Source of the DNA: Candidatus Eremiobacterota bacterium
GTDB lineage: Bacteria; Vulcanimicrobiota; CADAWZ01; Ess09-12
Direction: 5' to 3'
Length of the DNA stretch: 64,000 nt
Assembly: GCA_031082125.1 (NCBI GenBank)
Contig: JAVHLM010000008.1
Coordinates: 1-64,000, forward strand
Position 1 is the first letter of the stretch. Each line of letters opens with the position of its first letter. This document shows, piece after piece, positions 16,841 to 25,831 of this stretch. Made by a program: the position numbers and the translations under genes. Below the pieces are notes generated by a model. The model did no database searches. It saw nothing but the letters and a program-made list of their open reading frames with translations, and was not told where the DNA came from.

Positions 16841-18799
16841 TCAGATGGGCGGCTCAAAGGCTTTCTTCCATGTTTTCACCAGGACGCGCCCGCCATTTAC
16901 GCGGCGCGTCATCCCCTCGGTATCAAAGGACTCCAGGAGGTCAACGGCATAATGCCTCCCCGATCCGAGGCTTGCGCGTAACTCGGCGATGGTGACCGAC
17001 TCCCGGCTCCTGAAAAGCTCCAGGAGCTTTTCCCTTATGGCTTCATAGTGGCGGACATGGATGACATGGTTCCCGAAGAGCCTCACCTGCCCTTCTTCTA
17101 TCAGAAGCCGGAGAAACTGGGAGAGCTTTCCGGCATCAAGGCCGAATCGCTCCATGATGGTTCCCTGGGCCTGGGCGTCAAGGCCTCCCTTTTCAATAAA
17201 AGACAGGATCTTTTCCTTGAGCTCCATGTCAAAGCTCTTGAGAGAGGGCTTGAAATCGGGAAGAGCATAGCGGTTATGACGGAAAACGATCCTCCCTCCG
17301 GCCGCCAGCACCTCAGGGAGCTTCGGAAGGCTTCGCGCTTCAATCCCCATGAGGCGGCACACGTACGGTGTATCAATTCCCCATGACATGGGCTTGGTGC
17401 GGTGGTATCCCTCAAGTATCTTTACCATCTGGCTCTCGACAAGAGGAAGCCTCTCCCTCACCAGGAAGGCTCCCCCGCCAACGTCAATGAGGCTGCCGCT
17501 CTCCATCAGGGCCTTGAGAGCCGGCGCTGCATCCTTTTCCTCCATATGGGCCTTTTCGGCGAGATCGCCTTTCGTGACTACCGTGAAGGAGCCCGCCATA
17601 AGCTCACAGAGCAGAAGGTTCCCCTCGAGGGCCGCCAGGTGGGCCTTCTGCAGCACTTCCAGGAAGTTGGGCGCCGTTTTTTTCTTATGGAAAGGCGCCG
17701 TGGAGAGGATATCGCCCCCGCCGAAGGTCACCATGGGATTAAGAAGCCTTATCACATAGCGGTCTCCTGCAGCAAGCACCACAGGCTCTTCCAGAGCCAT
17801 GTGCACAAAGGTCTCAACACCAGGCGGAAGCTGCGAGCCCTCCAGGAGCCTCACCTTAACCCTTGTCTTCGAGGTGCCGGAAAGAAACCACGCATCGGAG
17901 AGCCTCGGCAGCTTCAATGAATCTGTCGTATTTTTCAGGCTCGCCACCGCTGACGAGGTTGCCCCATAGAGCCCCGGAGCCCCGATGGTCATGCCCCTTG
18001 CCACTATCTCCGCTTCAATGTCACGAAGGTTGATGGCGGCGCATGCGTGGGCAGGGGCGATATCCAGATCATGCTTGTAAGCCTGGATGGACCTGATGAC
18101 GTAATGGCGGCGTGCCGGGTGAAGCTCGACAGTGTCGCCGATATGGCCGCAGCCCGATATGGGGATCCCTGTCACTACCGTGCCGTATCCTTTCGCTGAA
18201 AAGACGCGCTCCACGTTCATCCGGAATGCCCTTGCATCGGGAGCAAAGGAGACCTGCGACGCAAGCTTGTCTATGGTGCGCCTCACCTGCTGATACCCCT
18301 CTCCCGTCACCGACGAGAAAGGGATCAAGGGCGCATCGGGATAGCCGTTCCTCGCCAGGAACTCCCTTACCTCGAGGGTCACCGTCTCGCGGATTTCGGC
18401 ATCGACCAGATCGACCTTGGTGAGGACCACCATCACAAGGGGAGTTTTAAGAAGCTGCACAATCTGCAGGTGCTCCCGAGTCTGGGGCATGATGCCGTCG
18501 TTTGCCGCAATGACAAGCATGAGGACATCTATCGAGGCAGCCCCGGCAATCATGTTCCTTATGAAGTCCTCGTGGCCCGGCACATCGACGATTCCGACGA
18601 TGCGGTTTCCCGGCAGGCGGCAGGGGGCAAAGCCCAGGTCTATGGAGAGGCCGCGGAGCTTCTCCTCGGGGAGGCGGTCCGTATCGCATCCCGTGAGGGC
18701 TTTCACAAGGCAGGTCTTCCCATGATCGACATGGCCTGCCGTGCCGATAATGACCTGCATGATCTCCGAGGGGGGGGCATTTTTCACTTCACCGGCCAT
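16841..18799 (-). CDS. selB: Selenocysteine-specific elongation factor SelB
   Basis: GTPase that delivers Sec-tRNA to UGA codons bearing a SECIS hairpin. G1 GHVDHGKT, G3 DVPGHE and G4 TKVD are intact, with the SelB-type EEKLRGLSIDLGFA after switch I. The EF-Tu-like domains are followed by C-terminal winged helices (last ~250 residues) that bind the SECIS RNA. Length 652 aa. ATG 18799 has AAGGAGAG upstream; an ATG at 18760 (MQVIIGTAGHVDHGK) also has GGAG and gives the more usual N-terminus. No selA, selC or selD lies in the window, and no selenoprotein was spotted here, but the gene implies a selenoproteome. Confidence 0.95.
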   Translation of the reverse strand: MAGEVKNAPPSEIMQVIIGTAGHVDHGKTCLVKALTGCDTDRLPEEKLRGLSIDLGFAPCRLPGNRIVGIVDVPGHEDFIRNMIAGAASIDVLMLVIAANDGIMPQTREHLQIVQLLKTPLVMVVLTKVDLVDAEIRETVTLEVREFLARNGYPDAPLIPFSSVTGEGYQQVRRTIDKLASQVSFAPDARAFRMNVERVFSAKGYGTVVTGIPISGCGHIGDTVELHPARRHYVIRSIQAYKHDLDIAPAHACAAINLRDIEAEIVARGMTIGAPGLYGATSSAVASLKNTTDSLKLPRLSDAWFLSGTSKTRVKVRLLEGSQLPPGVETFVHMALEEPVVLAAGDRYVIRLLNPMVTFGGGDILSTAPFHKKKTAPNFLEVLQKAHLAALEGNLLLCELMAGSFTVVTKGDLAEKAHMEEKDAAPALKALMESGSLIDVGGGAFLVRERLPLVESQMVKILEGYHRTKPMSWGIDTPYVCRLMGIEARSLPKLPEVLAAGGRIVFRHNRYALPDFKPSLKSFDMELKEKILSFIEKGGLDAQAQGTIMERFGLDAGKLSQFLRLLIEEGQVRLFGNHVIHVRHYEAIREKLLELFRSRESVTIAELRASLGSGRHYAVDLLESFDTEGMTRRVNGGRVLVKTWKKAFEPPI

Positions 18800-18918
18800 G
18801 GAAGTACTCTCCTTTCCAGATTCTTTCTCTTTTTCCCCTGTGGCTCCTGCCTGTCAGGGTCCCGGGAACGGAATGGAGAAAAAGTTACGAATTGTTCATA
18901 GATAAAGCAGCAGGCCTG

Positions 18919-18927
18919 TGGTATAAT
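18919..18927 (+). promoter_or_regulatory. Extended -10 promoter upstream of 5'-nucleotidase
   Basis: TGGTATAAT fits the extended -10 consensus TGnTATAAT exactly and lies 42 bp before the proposed ATG 18970. This argues against the earlier TTG start at 18892, which would place the promoter inside the gene. Confidence 0.65.
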
Positions 18928-18969
18928 GTCCTGTGCCATTGTGAATATTCCATTGGAACAGGTGATAGC

Positions 18970-20691
18970 ATGCACATAGAACGCACCGGACTTCCTTCAG
19001 CTCCCCTCACCGGCTTCAGCAAGCCTCCCCAGCAAAACCCCGGGGAAGAGGCTCCCGATGCCCCCGGCGACAGCTACGACAGCACTGCTGCAAAGTTTCA
19101 CAAGGAAACCTCATACACGTCCCTTGCTATTCCAGGTGAAAAGCCCATATTCTGCGCAAGAGACGAGGTCTCAATGGCCCTGGGAACCTCATCGCGCCAT
19201 GCATGCTCGATGGTCCCCCCGCCTTTCGCCACTACCCTCGGCTCCCTGGACATCCTTTACACCAACGATATCCACGGCGCCATCACTCCCAAGCCCGACG
19301 AGAAAAACCCCGGGAATACCGAGGGGGGAGTGGCTTACCTGGGAGGGCTCATCAGGAAGAGAGAGGAAGAGAGCGGCGGGAACTTTGTCCTGCTTGACGG
19401 GGGCGACTGGGGGCAGGGCTCCTATGAATCAAAGCTCACCAGGGGCAAGACCCTTATTGACGTGATGAACAGCCTTCGCTACGATGCCGCAGAGATAGGA
19501 AACCATGAGTTTGACTGGGGAAGAAAAGCCTTGAGCGAGATGATGAGCCGTGCCTCCTTTCCCATCCTGGGTGCCAACATCATTGAGGACGGCGATATCA
19601 TAAGCGGCGCGAAGCCTTATACCATCAAGGACGTCAATGGCCTCAAAGTGGGGATTATCGGCCTTATTACCCCGGAGACGCCCGGCACCGTGGACCCCAG
19701 GAATATAGAGGGGCTCACCTTCAACGATACGGCTTCAACGGTAAAGAAGCTCCTCCCCGAGCTCAAGAAGGAAGGCGCGGAGCTTTTCATAGTGCTCTCC
19801 CACGAGGGCGACGCCGCCGATGAGAAGCTCGCGAAGGCCGTACCCGAGATTGACGTCATTGTGGGAGGCCACAGTCACACGGCGCTTGCAGAGCCCAAAA
19901 AGGTGGGCAACACCCTCATCGTGCAGTCAGGCACGGGCGGCGTGGCCCTGGGAAGCCTCTCGCTCTCCCTTGACGATGAGAGCGGGGAGATCCTGTCCTT
20001 CAAGAATGTCCTCATCCCCGTCTCGAGCAAGGACATAAAGCCTGACGCCGACGTGGAAAGAATCATCGCCCCAGTCGTGAAGGAAGCCCAGGAGACCATG
20101 GGAGTCCCCGTGGGTAATACCGATGTAGATCTTACCCACGACAGGAAAAAAGTCTTTGAGACCGTCATGGGGAACGTGGTGTGCGATGCCATCAGGGAGT
20201 CTACCGGCGCTGACATCGCCATGCAGAACTCCGGCGCCATCCGTGACCAGATAATGAAAGGCGACATCAACTTCGGCGATCTTTACCGGGTGATGCCCTT
20301 TGATAAGTACATGGTAACCATTGAGCTTACAGGGACCCAGATCAAGGAGATAATGGAAAACAGCTCGGCCCGCAAAAAAGGGAACATGCAGGTCTCGGGC
20401 CTCACGATGGATATCGATCCCCGCAAGAAAACGGGGAGCAAGGTCTCCAACATCAGGGTGAACGGCGCAGCGCTCGATGAAGGCAAGACTTACCGCGTCA
20501 CCGTCGATGATTTTCTCGCCGCAGGCGCCAACGGCTACGGCACCTTCCTTGCAGGGAAGAATGCTGCCTACAACGGCCTCTGCATCGACGCCTTCAAAGC
20601 CTATATGGAGAAGCACTCGCCCCTCACGGAGGAGTCGGCCCGCATAGAGGGAAGGCTCAACTTCCTCGTGCCGCCCCGGGAGACCAAATAG
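18970..20691 (+). CDS. 5'-nucleotidase / UshA-family metallophosphoesterase without signal peptide
   Basis: Two-domain nucleotidase (573 aa). The N-terminal calcineurin-like domain shows YTNDIHG, GGDWGQG, GNHEFDWG, a VLSHEGD region and GGHSH, the dimetal ligands of UshA/CD73 enzymes. The C-terminal substrate-binding domain has NSGAIRD and the typical late motif DDFLAAGANGYGTF. Unusually, there is no signal peptide: the first ~90 residues are Pro/Ser/Gly-rich and look disordered (SKPPQQNPGEEAPDAPGDS). Relatives almost always act outside the cytoplasm, so a non-Sec route or a cytoplasmic role is implied. ATG 18970 fits the promoter at 18919. The dipeptidase gene follows after 5 bp. Confidence 0.88.
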   Translation: MHIERTGLPSAPLTGFSKPPQQNPGEEAPDAPGDSYDSTAAKFHKETSYTSLAIPGEKPIFCARDEVSMALGTSSRHACSMVPPPFATTLGSLDILYTNDIHGAITPKPDEKNPGNTEGGVAYLGGLIRKREEESGGNFVLLDGGDWGQGSYESKLTRGKTLIDVMNSLRYDAAEIGNHEFDWGRKALSEMMSRASFPILGANIIEDGDIISGAKPYTIKDVNGLKVGIIGLITPETPGTVDPRNIEGLTFNDTASTVKKLLPELKKEGAELFIVLSHEGDAADEKLAKAVPEIDVIVGGHSHTALAEPKKVGNTLIVQSGTGGVALGSLSLSLDDESGEILSFKNVLIPVSSKDIKPDADVERIIAPVVKEAQETMGVPVGNTDVDLTHDRKKVFETVMGNVVCDAIRESTGADIAMQNSGAIRDQIMKGDINFGDLYRVMPFDKYMVTIELTGTQIKEIMENSSARKKGNMQVSGLTMDIDPRKKTGSKVSNIRVNGAALDEGKTYRVTVDDFLAAGANGYGTFLAGKNAAYNGLCIDAFKAYMEKHSPLTEESARIEGRLNFLVPPRETK

Positions 20692-20696
20692 CGCCC

Positions 20697-22058
20697 ATGA
20701 AGAGGCTGGCTGCTTTCCTTGCAGGCATGCTTTTCGCCGTGCTTTGCAGAGAGGCCTCCCCGGCAGGCGAGGCGCGGGACCCTGCCCTCTGGCAAAGAGC
20801 CCTGGCAATCCACCGCGGCGCCATAGTGATAGACACGCATTGCGACACGCCGCTCCTGATGGTCGATGAGCATTTGGACATCGGCACAGGCTCGAAAGAT
20901 TCGGAAGTCGATATTCCCAAGATGATCGAAGGCGGCCTCAGCGCCTCCTTTTTTGCCGTCTTCGTCCCCAACTCGCTTGACGGGAAAGGCCCGGCGAAAA
21001 AAGCCCTGGAGATTATTGACGAGATCTACCTGCAGGCCGGGAAAAACCGGAAAAAAGCTGAGCTTGCCTTTTCGGCCGATGACATAGTGAGAGTCCACAG
21101 CACAGGCAAAAAGGCAATTCTCATCGGCATGGAAAACGGAGGACCCCTCGAGGGGAGCCTGGGCCTCCTCCGCGATTTCTACCGCCTGGGAGTCCGGTAC
21201 ATCACGCTTACCCACATAGAGAACAACGATATCTGTGATTCCTCGACGGCGCAGAAAGCCCGGTTCCACGGGCTGAGCCCCTTCGGGAGGAGCGTGGTGA
21301 GGGAGATGAACCGCCTGGGAATGATCATCGACGTCTCCCATATCTCCGACGAGGCGTTCCGCCAGGTTATGGACCTTTCCGAGGCACCCGTCATGGCATC
21401 CCATTCGTCGGTGAGGGCTCTCTGCTCCCATCCCCGAAACCTCTCCGACGAGATGATGAAAGCCCTTGCCGCGAAAGGCGGCCTTGTACAGATCACCTTC
21501 TATTCCGAATACCTTGATGAAGGCTTTTTAAAAAAGATTGCCCTGCTGAGGGAGAAGATCAAGCCCGAAAAGGAGCGCCTCAAGAAAAAATACCGGGATG
21601 ATCCTGCGCGCTACCGCGCAGAGCTCACAGCCCTCTGGAACAGGGAGCTGCCTCCCCCTGTTCCTGTTGAGGTGCTCATCAACCATATCGACTACGCGGT
21701 AAAGCTCGTCGGTGCCGATCACGTGGGGCTGGGGAGTGATTATGACGGCGCGGGAAGCTACCCCGCAGGCCTCGAGAACGCGGCGCACTTTCCCCTTATT
21801 ACCTACCATCTCCTCAAGAGGGGCTACAAAGAGGAAGACATAAGGAAAATCCTGGGAGGGAACGTGCTGCGCCTGATGAGGGAAGTGGAACAGCGCCGCA
21901 CACACTATGAAAATAAAAGCGGCACTGAGCACCCGGCCAATGCCGCTTATCAGAACCTCAAGGACCCTTCTATATCTGCTGCATGCCTCCCTGGAAATAT
22001 TGGCCTGCGAGGGGATTGGCCTGGAGCGACTGCTTCTGCTCGCTCACCATCTCCTTGA
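20697..22058 (+). CDS. Membrane dipeptidase (peptidase M19)
   Basis: Zinc dipeptidase of the renal dipeptidase family, probably periplasmic: residues 1-~24 form a signal peptide ending near SPAGEA. Metal-site motifs IDTHCDTP, GMENG, IDVSHISD, SHSSVRAL and GLGSDYDG are all present, and the usual family end KILGGNVLRLM is reached around residue 390. The remaining ~55 residues are not family-like, and the last 89 bp run antisense into the 3' end of the convergent gene at 21970. It follows the 5'-nucleotidase by 5 bp, so nucleotide and dipeptide scavenging are co-expressed. Confidence 0.9.
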   Translation: MKRLAAFLAGMLFAVLCREASPAGEARDPALWQRALAIHRGAIVIDTHCDTPLLMVDEHLDIGTGSKDSEVDIPKMIEGGLSASFFAVFVPNSLDGKGPAKKALEIIDEIYLQAGKNRKKAELAFSADDIVRVHSTGKKAILIGMENGGPLEGSLGLLRDFYRLGVRYITLTHIENNDICDSSTAQKARFHGLSPFGRSVVREMNRLGMIIDVSHISDEAFRQVMDLSEAPVMASHSSVRALCSHPRNLSDEMMKALAAKGGLVQITFYSEYLDEGFLKKIALLREKIKPEKERLKKKYRDDPARYRAELTALWNRELPPPVPVEVLINHIDYAVKLVGADHVGLGSDYDGAGSYPAGLENAAHFPLITYHLLKRGYKEEDIRKILGGNVLRLMREVEQRRTHYENKSGTEHPANAAYQNLKDPSISAACLPGNIGLRGDWPGATASARSPSP

Positions 22059-23619
22059 TACGGGGCGCATCGATTCCCGCCTTTGCCAGCGTCGTATTGA
22101 TGAGCTGCTCCGTCTCCGGCTTGAGGGGAAGCTCCTGGAAAAGAGCCTGGTAGTAGGTGTAGTAGAGGGCAAGCGTGGCATTCCCCCACTGGGCCTGGCC
22201 GCCTCCCTGGATAAGGGCCTGCTGGGACTCTATCTCTTTCATGGCCTCTTCACAGAGAAGGGTAAGCTGCTCGTCGATATTCGCTCCCTGCGGATTGAAA
22301 GCCATGGAATCCGGGGCCTGGGCGCCGTATGGCGAGCCATACTCGGGCGGCATGTAGCCTTCGGGCGCATGGGCAGTGTAAGGAGCCGTCTCGTGATAAG
22401 GCGCTGCAGTTCCTCCTGTCGCCGCCGGAGCTGTTCCGTGCGGCGTGATCGAAACCCCTCCCGTGCCTGTGGCAACGGGGGTATTGGGCACTCCGACGGC
22501 CTCCATGGCGGAGTTCACCGGCGGGAGGTTGGCGCTGTCCACGAGAGTGTAGCCGAACTGCTTGTTGGGATCCTGCTGGATAAGGGACTGGAAGGTGCCG
22601 TACTGATCAGGCCTTATCACCTGGCAGCCGGCAGACCACGAGCCCACATTCTCTCCGCTGCCGCCCGGATGGAAATAGATGCCCCACCCGGCGCCTTCTG
22701 TCTTGTTGAGCCGTTCGTTGTCCTGGATTACCGCGTCATTGTTGAAATCCACATTGATCCGCACGTCGCCCGACTGCCCCAGGGTGGTGTCAACACCCCA
22801 CTTGCCGCCGCCCCGCTTCTCAAAGGTGCCTATGGGGTAGGAGCCGTCCGCCACGTGGGAGAACCCGCTTCCCTCGGGCCCGCTGTAACCGTACCCCGTG
22901 CCGCCGGGGTCCCTCCCCGCATCAACGGTGCCATTGAAGGCATATACCTCGGGGTTCCCGTTCACCATCCTCACGGCGTAGATGGTATCGTTGTACTTGT
23001 TCCCTTCCGTGGAGCCCGCCTGGCCATTCTGCCAGCTCCTTATGCCGATGAGGTTCAGCTCATTCTCTCCGGTGCGCCACTGGCTCTCGTCACCGCCTGC
23101 CATGGCCACTGCCACGTCATGGAGGTAATTGTACTGCTGCTCGGGCGTCATATCATTGAAATTCGCGGGCATGGTAGGCCCCTGGGCCTTTGTCATGTCG
23201 GTCTGGTATTTTTCCTCGATGGCCGCATTCTTCTTGGCCGCCTCCTCCTCTATTGCTTTTTTCTTGGCTTCAACTTCGGCCTTGAGGGCTTCCTCCTTCT
23301 TGAGCTTCTCCTGCTCTTCAAGCTGCTGGGCGTTGATCTCTTCCTGCTTACGCTTCTCCTCTTCCTCGAGGGCTTTCAGCTTTTCCTGGCGCTCCTTTTC
23401 TGCCTGGGCAAGGGCCTCCTGGCGCTCCTTCTCAACACGCGCCTTTTCAGCGTCCTTCTGGGCCTGATCGGTGAGGGCCACATTGTCCCCCTGCTCCTGG
23501 GGCTTGCTCTCTGCCGGTTTTGCCGCCGTATCGGTCTTGGCGGCCGCCGTTGTGGTTGCCGGTTTTGTCTGAGCAGCCTGTGTCGTGGATGCCTGTGAGC
23601 TTACTTTGTCGCTTATCAT
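21970..23619 (-). CDS. Coiled-coil protein with YkuD/L,D-transpeptidase-like domain
   Basis: 549 aa with no signal peptide. Residues 1-50 are Ser/Thr/Ala/Gln-rich and probably disordered. Residues ~55-145 are a long Lys/Glu-rich coiled coil. Residues ~160-370 form a domain with IYFHPGG (His317) and VGSWSAGCQVI (Cys332), the H...SxGC arrangement of YkuD L,D-transpeptidases or related peptidoglycan-linked catalytic folds. The C-terminus is Pro/Gly/Thr-rich, then helical. AGGAGG precedes ATG 23619. The putative role is cell-wall cross-linking or cleavage. The family call rests on a short motif, and the lack of a signal peptide is at odds with a normal transpeptidase. Confidence 0.6.
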   Translation of the reverse strand: MISDKVSSQASTTQAAQTKPATTTAAAKTDTAAKPAESKPQEQGDNVALTDQAQKDAEKARVEKERQEALAQAEKERQEKLKALEEEEKRKQEEINAQQLEEQEKLKKEEALKAEVEAKKKAIEEEAAKKNAAIEEKYQTDMTKAQGPTMPANFNDMTPEQQYNYLHDVAVAMAGGDESQWRTGENELNLIGIRSWQNGQAGSTEGNKYNDTIYAVRMVNGNPEVYAFNGTVDAGRDPGGTGYGYSGPEGSGFSHVADGSYPIGTFEKRGGGKWGVDTTLGQSGDVRINVDFNNDAVIQDNERLNKTEGAGWGIYFHPGGSGENVGSWSAGCQVIRPDQYGTFQSLIQQDPNKQFGYTLVDSANLPPVNSAMEAVGVPNTPVATGTGGVSITPHGTAPAATGGTAAPYHETAPYTAHAPEGYMPPEYGSPYGAQAPDSMAFNPQGANIDEQLTLLCEEAMKEIESQQALIQGGGQAQWGNATLALYYTYYQALFQELPLKPETEQLINTTLAKAGIDAPRIKEMVSEQKQSLQANPLAGQYFQGGMQQI

Positions 23620-23669
23620 AGGTGCTCCTCCTTGCCCTCATCCTTGAAAAGTGCATTTTCTTCCTATTC

Positions 23670-23699
23670 ACTATATCACGAAAAAACTCAATAAGTAAA
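23670..23699 (-). promoter_or_regulatory. Candidate promoter (TTTACT-N18-TATAGT)
   Basis: On the minus strand TTTACT (23699-23694) and TATAGT (23675-23670) are 18 bp apart, ~50 bp before ATG 23619. The -35 is identical to that of the two lipoprotein genes. The rest of 23620-23922 holds no gene I can support; it should also include the glpT promoter. Confidence 0.5.
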
Positions 23700-23922
23700 G
23701 AGCACGAATAATTGGGACAAACTCATTTTCCTGCAAATTACGGCGATCGGTTCGAAGAAAACGAGTCAGTCCCCAAGTGTTTGCATATTTTTAACAAAGC
23801 ACAGCCTTATCCCATGATATATGGAAGCGGTGCAGAACCAGATCCGTTCCCAGGGAGCATAGGTGCGGTGATCGCCCGCACAGGATTCAGGAGGCGGGGC
23901 ACAGAAGAATAAAGGCATAATC

Positions 23923-25257
23923 ATGGCAAAACTCTTGGACATCTTCAGGCCGGCGCCCTTCAAGCCCCTCCTTCCCCTTGAGGAGATTAAAGCCACCTAT
24001 AGAAAATACCGAATCCAGATGATCTCCACCATTTTCGTGGGCTACGCGGGGTACTACCTGGTACGGACCAATATCAACATTGTGAAGCCCCTTCTTATTG
24101 ACAATCTGGGCTTCTCCAAGGGCGACGTGGGGCTCCTCGCTTCGGCCATGACCATCGCTTACGGGATAAGCAAGTTCGTCATGGGCAACGTGTCCGACCG
24201 CTCGAATCCCCGGTACTTCCTGGCGACAGGCCTTATTCTCTCGGCTCTTGTCAACCTCTTCTTCGGGTTCGTCCCCGGTCTTTTTCTCATGACATGCTTC
24301 TGGTTCGTGAACGGGTGGTTCCAGGGGATGGGATGGCCTCCCTGCGGCAGGACCATGGTCCACTGGTTTTCCGACGGCGAGCGCGGCACCAAGATGGCCA
24401 TATGGAACCTTGCCCACAACGTGGGAGGAATGTTCGCCCCCATAATCGCGAGCTATGCAATCCTGCTCACGGGAGCGTGGCAGAGCGGCTTCTATGTACC
24501 GGCCATATTTGCCATCATACTGGGATTCGTTATCCTCATCTTCCTGAGGGACACGCCTCAGTCCGTGGGGCTCCCGCCCATAGAGGAGCACATGAATGAT
24601 TACCCCCCCACGGCGGCTGAAGATCCCGAGCGCGAGCTCTCAGGGAAGGAGATCCTCTTCAAATACGTGCTCAACAACAGGTTTCTCTGGATCTTCGCCA
24701 TGGCCAACGTGCTTGTCTACATAGTGCGCTATGGTGTCGTCAACTGGGCCCCCACGTATCTCATGGAGGTCAAGCACTGCACGATCACCCACTCGGCCTG
24801 GCAGTCCTTCCTCTACGAGCTTGCCGGGATCCCCGGCATGCTCTTCTCGGGATGGGCAAGCGACAAGCTCTTCCATGGCCGGCGCTCGCCCATCATGGTC
24901 ATTTTCATGACCCTCGTGACAGGCGCCGTGATGGTCTACTGGCTCAATCCCGCGGGGCGAGGCTGGGTTGATTCCCTTGCCCTCACTGCCATAGGCTTTC
25001 TTATCTACGGGCCTGTCATGCTCATCGGCATCGCCGCCGTGGACCTGGTGCCAAAGAAAGCGGCAGGTACCGCAGCAGGTCTCACGGGCCTCTTCGGCTA
25101 CGCAGGCGCCACGGGGGCGGAGCTCGGCATCGGGAAGATAGTGCAATACTACGATTGGGACGCGGGTTTCATGGTCATTATCGCCTCGGCAGTGCTGTCG
25201 ATAGTGCTCCTTGTCATGACATGGAACGTCCACGACAGGCGCCAGGCCCACAAGTGA
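23923..25257 (+). CDS. glpT: Glycerol-3-phosphate transporter GlpT (OPA family, MFS)
   Basis: Twelve-helix inner-membrane antiporter exchanging glycerol-3-phosphate for inorganic phosphate, 444 aa. It carries the full GlpT signature: GYAGYYLVRTN (the first substrate Arg), SDRSNPRYFL, GWFQGMGWPPCGRTMVHWFS, RDTPQSVGLPPIEEHMNDY, VRYGVVNW (the second substrate Arg), GIPGMLFSGWASDK and IGFLIYGPVMLIG. Similarity to the enterobacterial protein as I recall it is striking along the whole length, which suggests transfer between distant lineages. AAAGG precedes the ATG. No glpK, glpD or glpQ is adjacent, so it appears to be a single-gene unit closed by a terminator. Confidence 0.94.
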   Translation: MAKLLDIFRPAPFKPLLPLEEIKATYRKYRIQMISTIFVGYAGYYLVRTNINIVKPLLIDNLGFSKGDVGLLASAMTIAYGISKFVMGNVSDRSNPRYFLATGLILSALVNLFFGFVPGLFLMTCFWFVNGWFQGMGWPPCGRTMVHWFSDGERGTKMAIWNLAHNVGGMFAPIIASYAILLTGAWQSGFYVPAIFAIILGFVILIFLRDTPQSVGLPPIEEHMNDYPPTAAEDPERELSGKEILFKYVLNNRFLWIFAMANVLVYIVRYGVVNWAPTYLMEVKHCTITHSAWQSFLYELAGIPGMLFSGWASDKLFHGRRSPIMVIFMTLVTGAVMVYWLNPAGRGWVDSLALTAIGFLIYGPVMLIGIAAVDLVPKKAAGTAAGLTGLFGYAGATGAELGIGKIVQYYDWDAGFMVIIASAVLSIVLLVMTWNVHDRRQAHK

Positions 25258-25267
25258 AATAAAAAGA

Positions 25268-25302
25268 GGGACAGCTTGAGGCTTTCCCTCTGGTGCTGTC
25301 CC
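25268..25302. terminator. Bidirectional hairpin between glpT and convergent gene
   Basis: GGGACAGC (25268-25275) pairs perfectly with GCTGTCCC (25295-25302). It is preceded by AAAAAGAG on the plus strand, which reads as a T-rich tail for the minus-strand gene ending at 25319. It sits exactly between the two stop codons. Confidence 0.6.
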
Positions 25303-25318
25303 CCGGGGTATACGCTTT

Positions 25319-25774
25319 CTACATCTCGTCAATCAGGACCATGTTATGGCCGCAGCAGATGAGATCGCACTCTTCATCAACGCACTCGCAGTCCTGCTCG
25401 ATTATGGCCTTCATGCCGCACGTGGGGCAGCGGTACATCTCGCCCTCGTGTGACATGACAAGCTCGGGCTCCTGCATCGGCTCGCCGCAGCAGAGAATCT
25501 CGCACTCATCCTTCCTGCACTCATCGTCAAGAAGAACGACCACCCTGCCGCATTCCTCGCAGACCAGGTACATGAGCTCATCATCGTAATGCTCCTCTTC
25601 AGGAGGGGGAGCCGCTTTCTTTGCCGGCTTCTCTTTCGCGGGCTTTCCGGGCTTTTCCGTCTTGGTGAGAGCCTTGCTCTCCTTCTTGGCGCCCTTTCCC
25701 TTTTTCTTCTCTTCCTTCTTTCCCTTCTTTTCCGCCTTGGCAGGCTTCGCAGGCTCTTTCTTCTTTTCTGCCAT
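25319..25774 (-). CDS. Lys-rich protein with two desulforedoxin-like metal knuckles
   Basis: 151 aa. Residues 1-~70 are Lys/Ala/Glu/Pro-rich and basic (long K/A/E runs), expected to be disordered or nucleic-acid binding. The rest holds two tandem ~40-residue motifs, each with CxxCG early and a CCG(E/H)xM knuckle later (VCEECGRVVV...ILCCGEPM and CPTCGMKAI...LICCGHNM). That is the Cys4 pattern of desulforedoxin, the rubredoxin-fold Fe-site protein also found at the front of desulfoferrodoxin. The spacers are acidic and Cys-containing. ATG 25774 was chosen because AGGAGG lies six bases upstream; a longer frame begins at 25822. It could bind Fe or Zn; function unknown. Confidence 0.7.
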   Translation of the reverse strand: MAEKKKEPAKPAKAEKKGKKEEKKKGKGAKKESKALTKTEKPGKPAKEKPAKKAAPPPEEEHYDDELMYLVCEECGRVVVLLDDECRKDECEILCCGEPMQEPELVMSHEGEMYRCPTCGMKAIIEQDCECVDEECDLICCGHNMVLIDEM

Positions 25775-25831
25775 TTCACACCTCCTAATCGTCACTCTTT
25801 TCCCCTCATAGTAATTACTCACCGGCGCTTC

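Noticed and set aside
16841-18799. In-frame UGA selenoprotein or tRNA-Sec near selB
   Set aside because: No cloverleaf or interrupted frame with a plausible Sec site was found in the neighbouring sequence.
21907-23598. Long plus-strand frame opposite the coiled-coil/YkuD-like gene
   Set aside because: Leu/Gly/Arg-rich mirror of the minus-strand gene with no domain; the minus-strand product has a coiled coil, an HxxG/SxGC motif and AGGAGG.
23712-23912. 66-codon ORF upstream of glpT
   Set aside because: No ribosome-binding site, no recognisable domain, and it sits in the expected promoter region.
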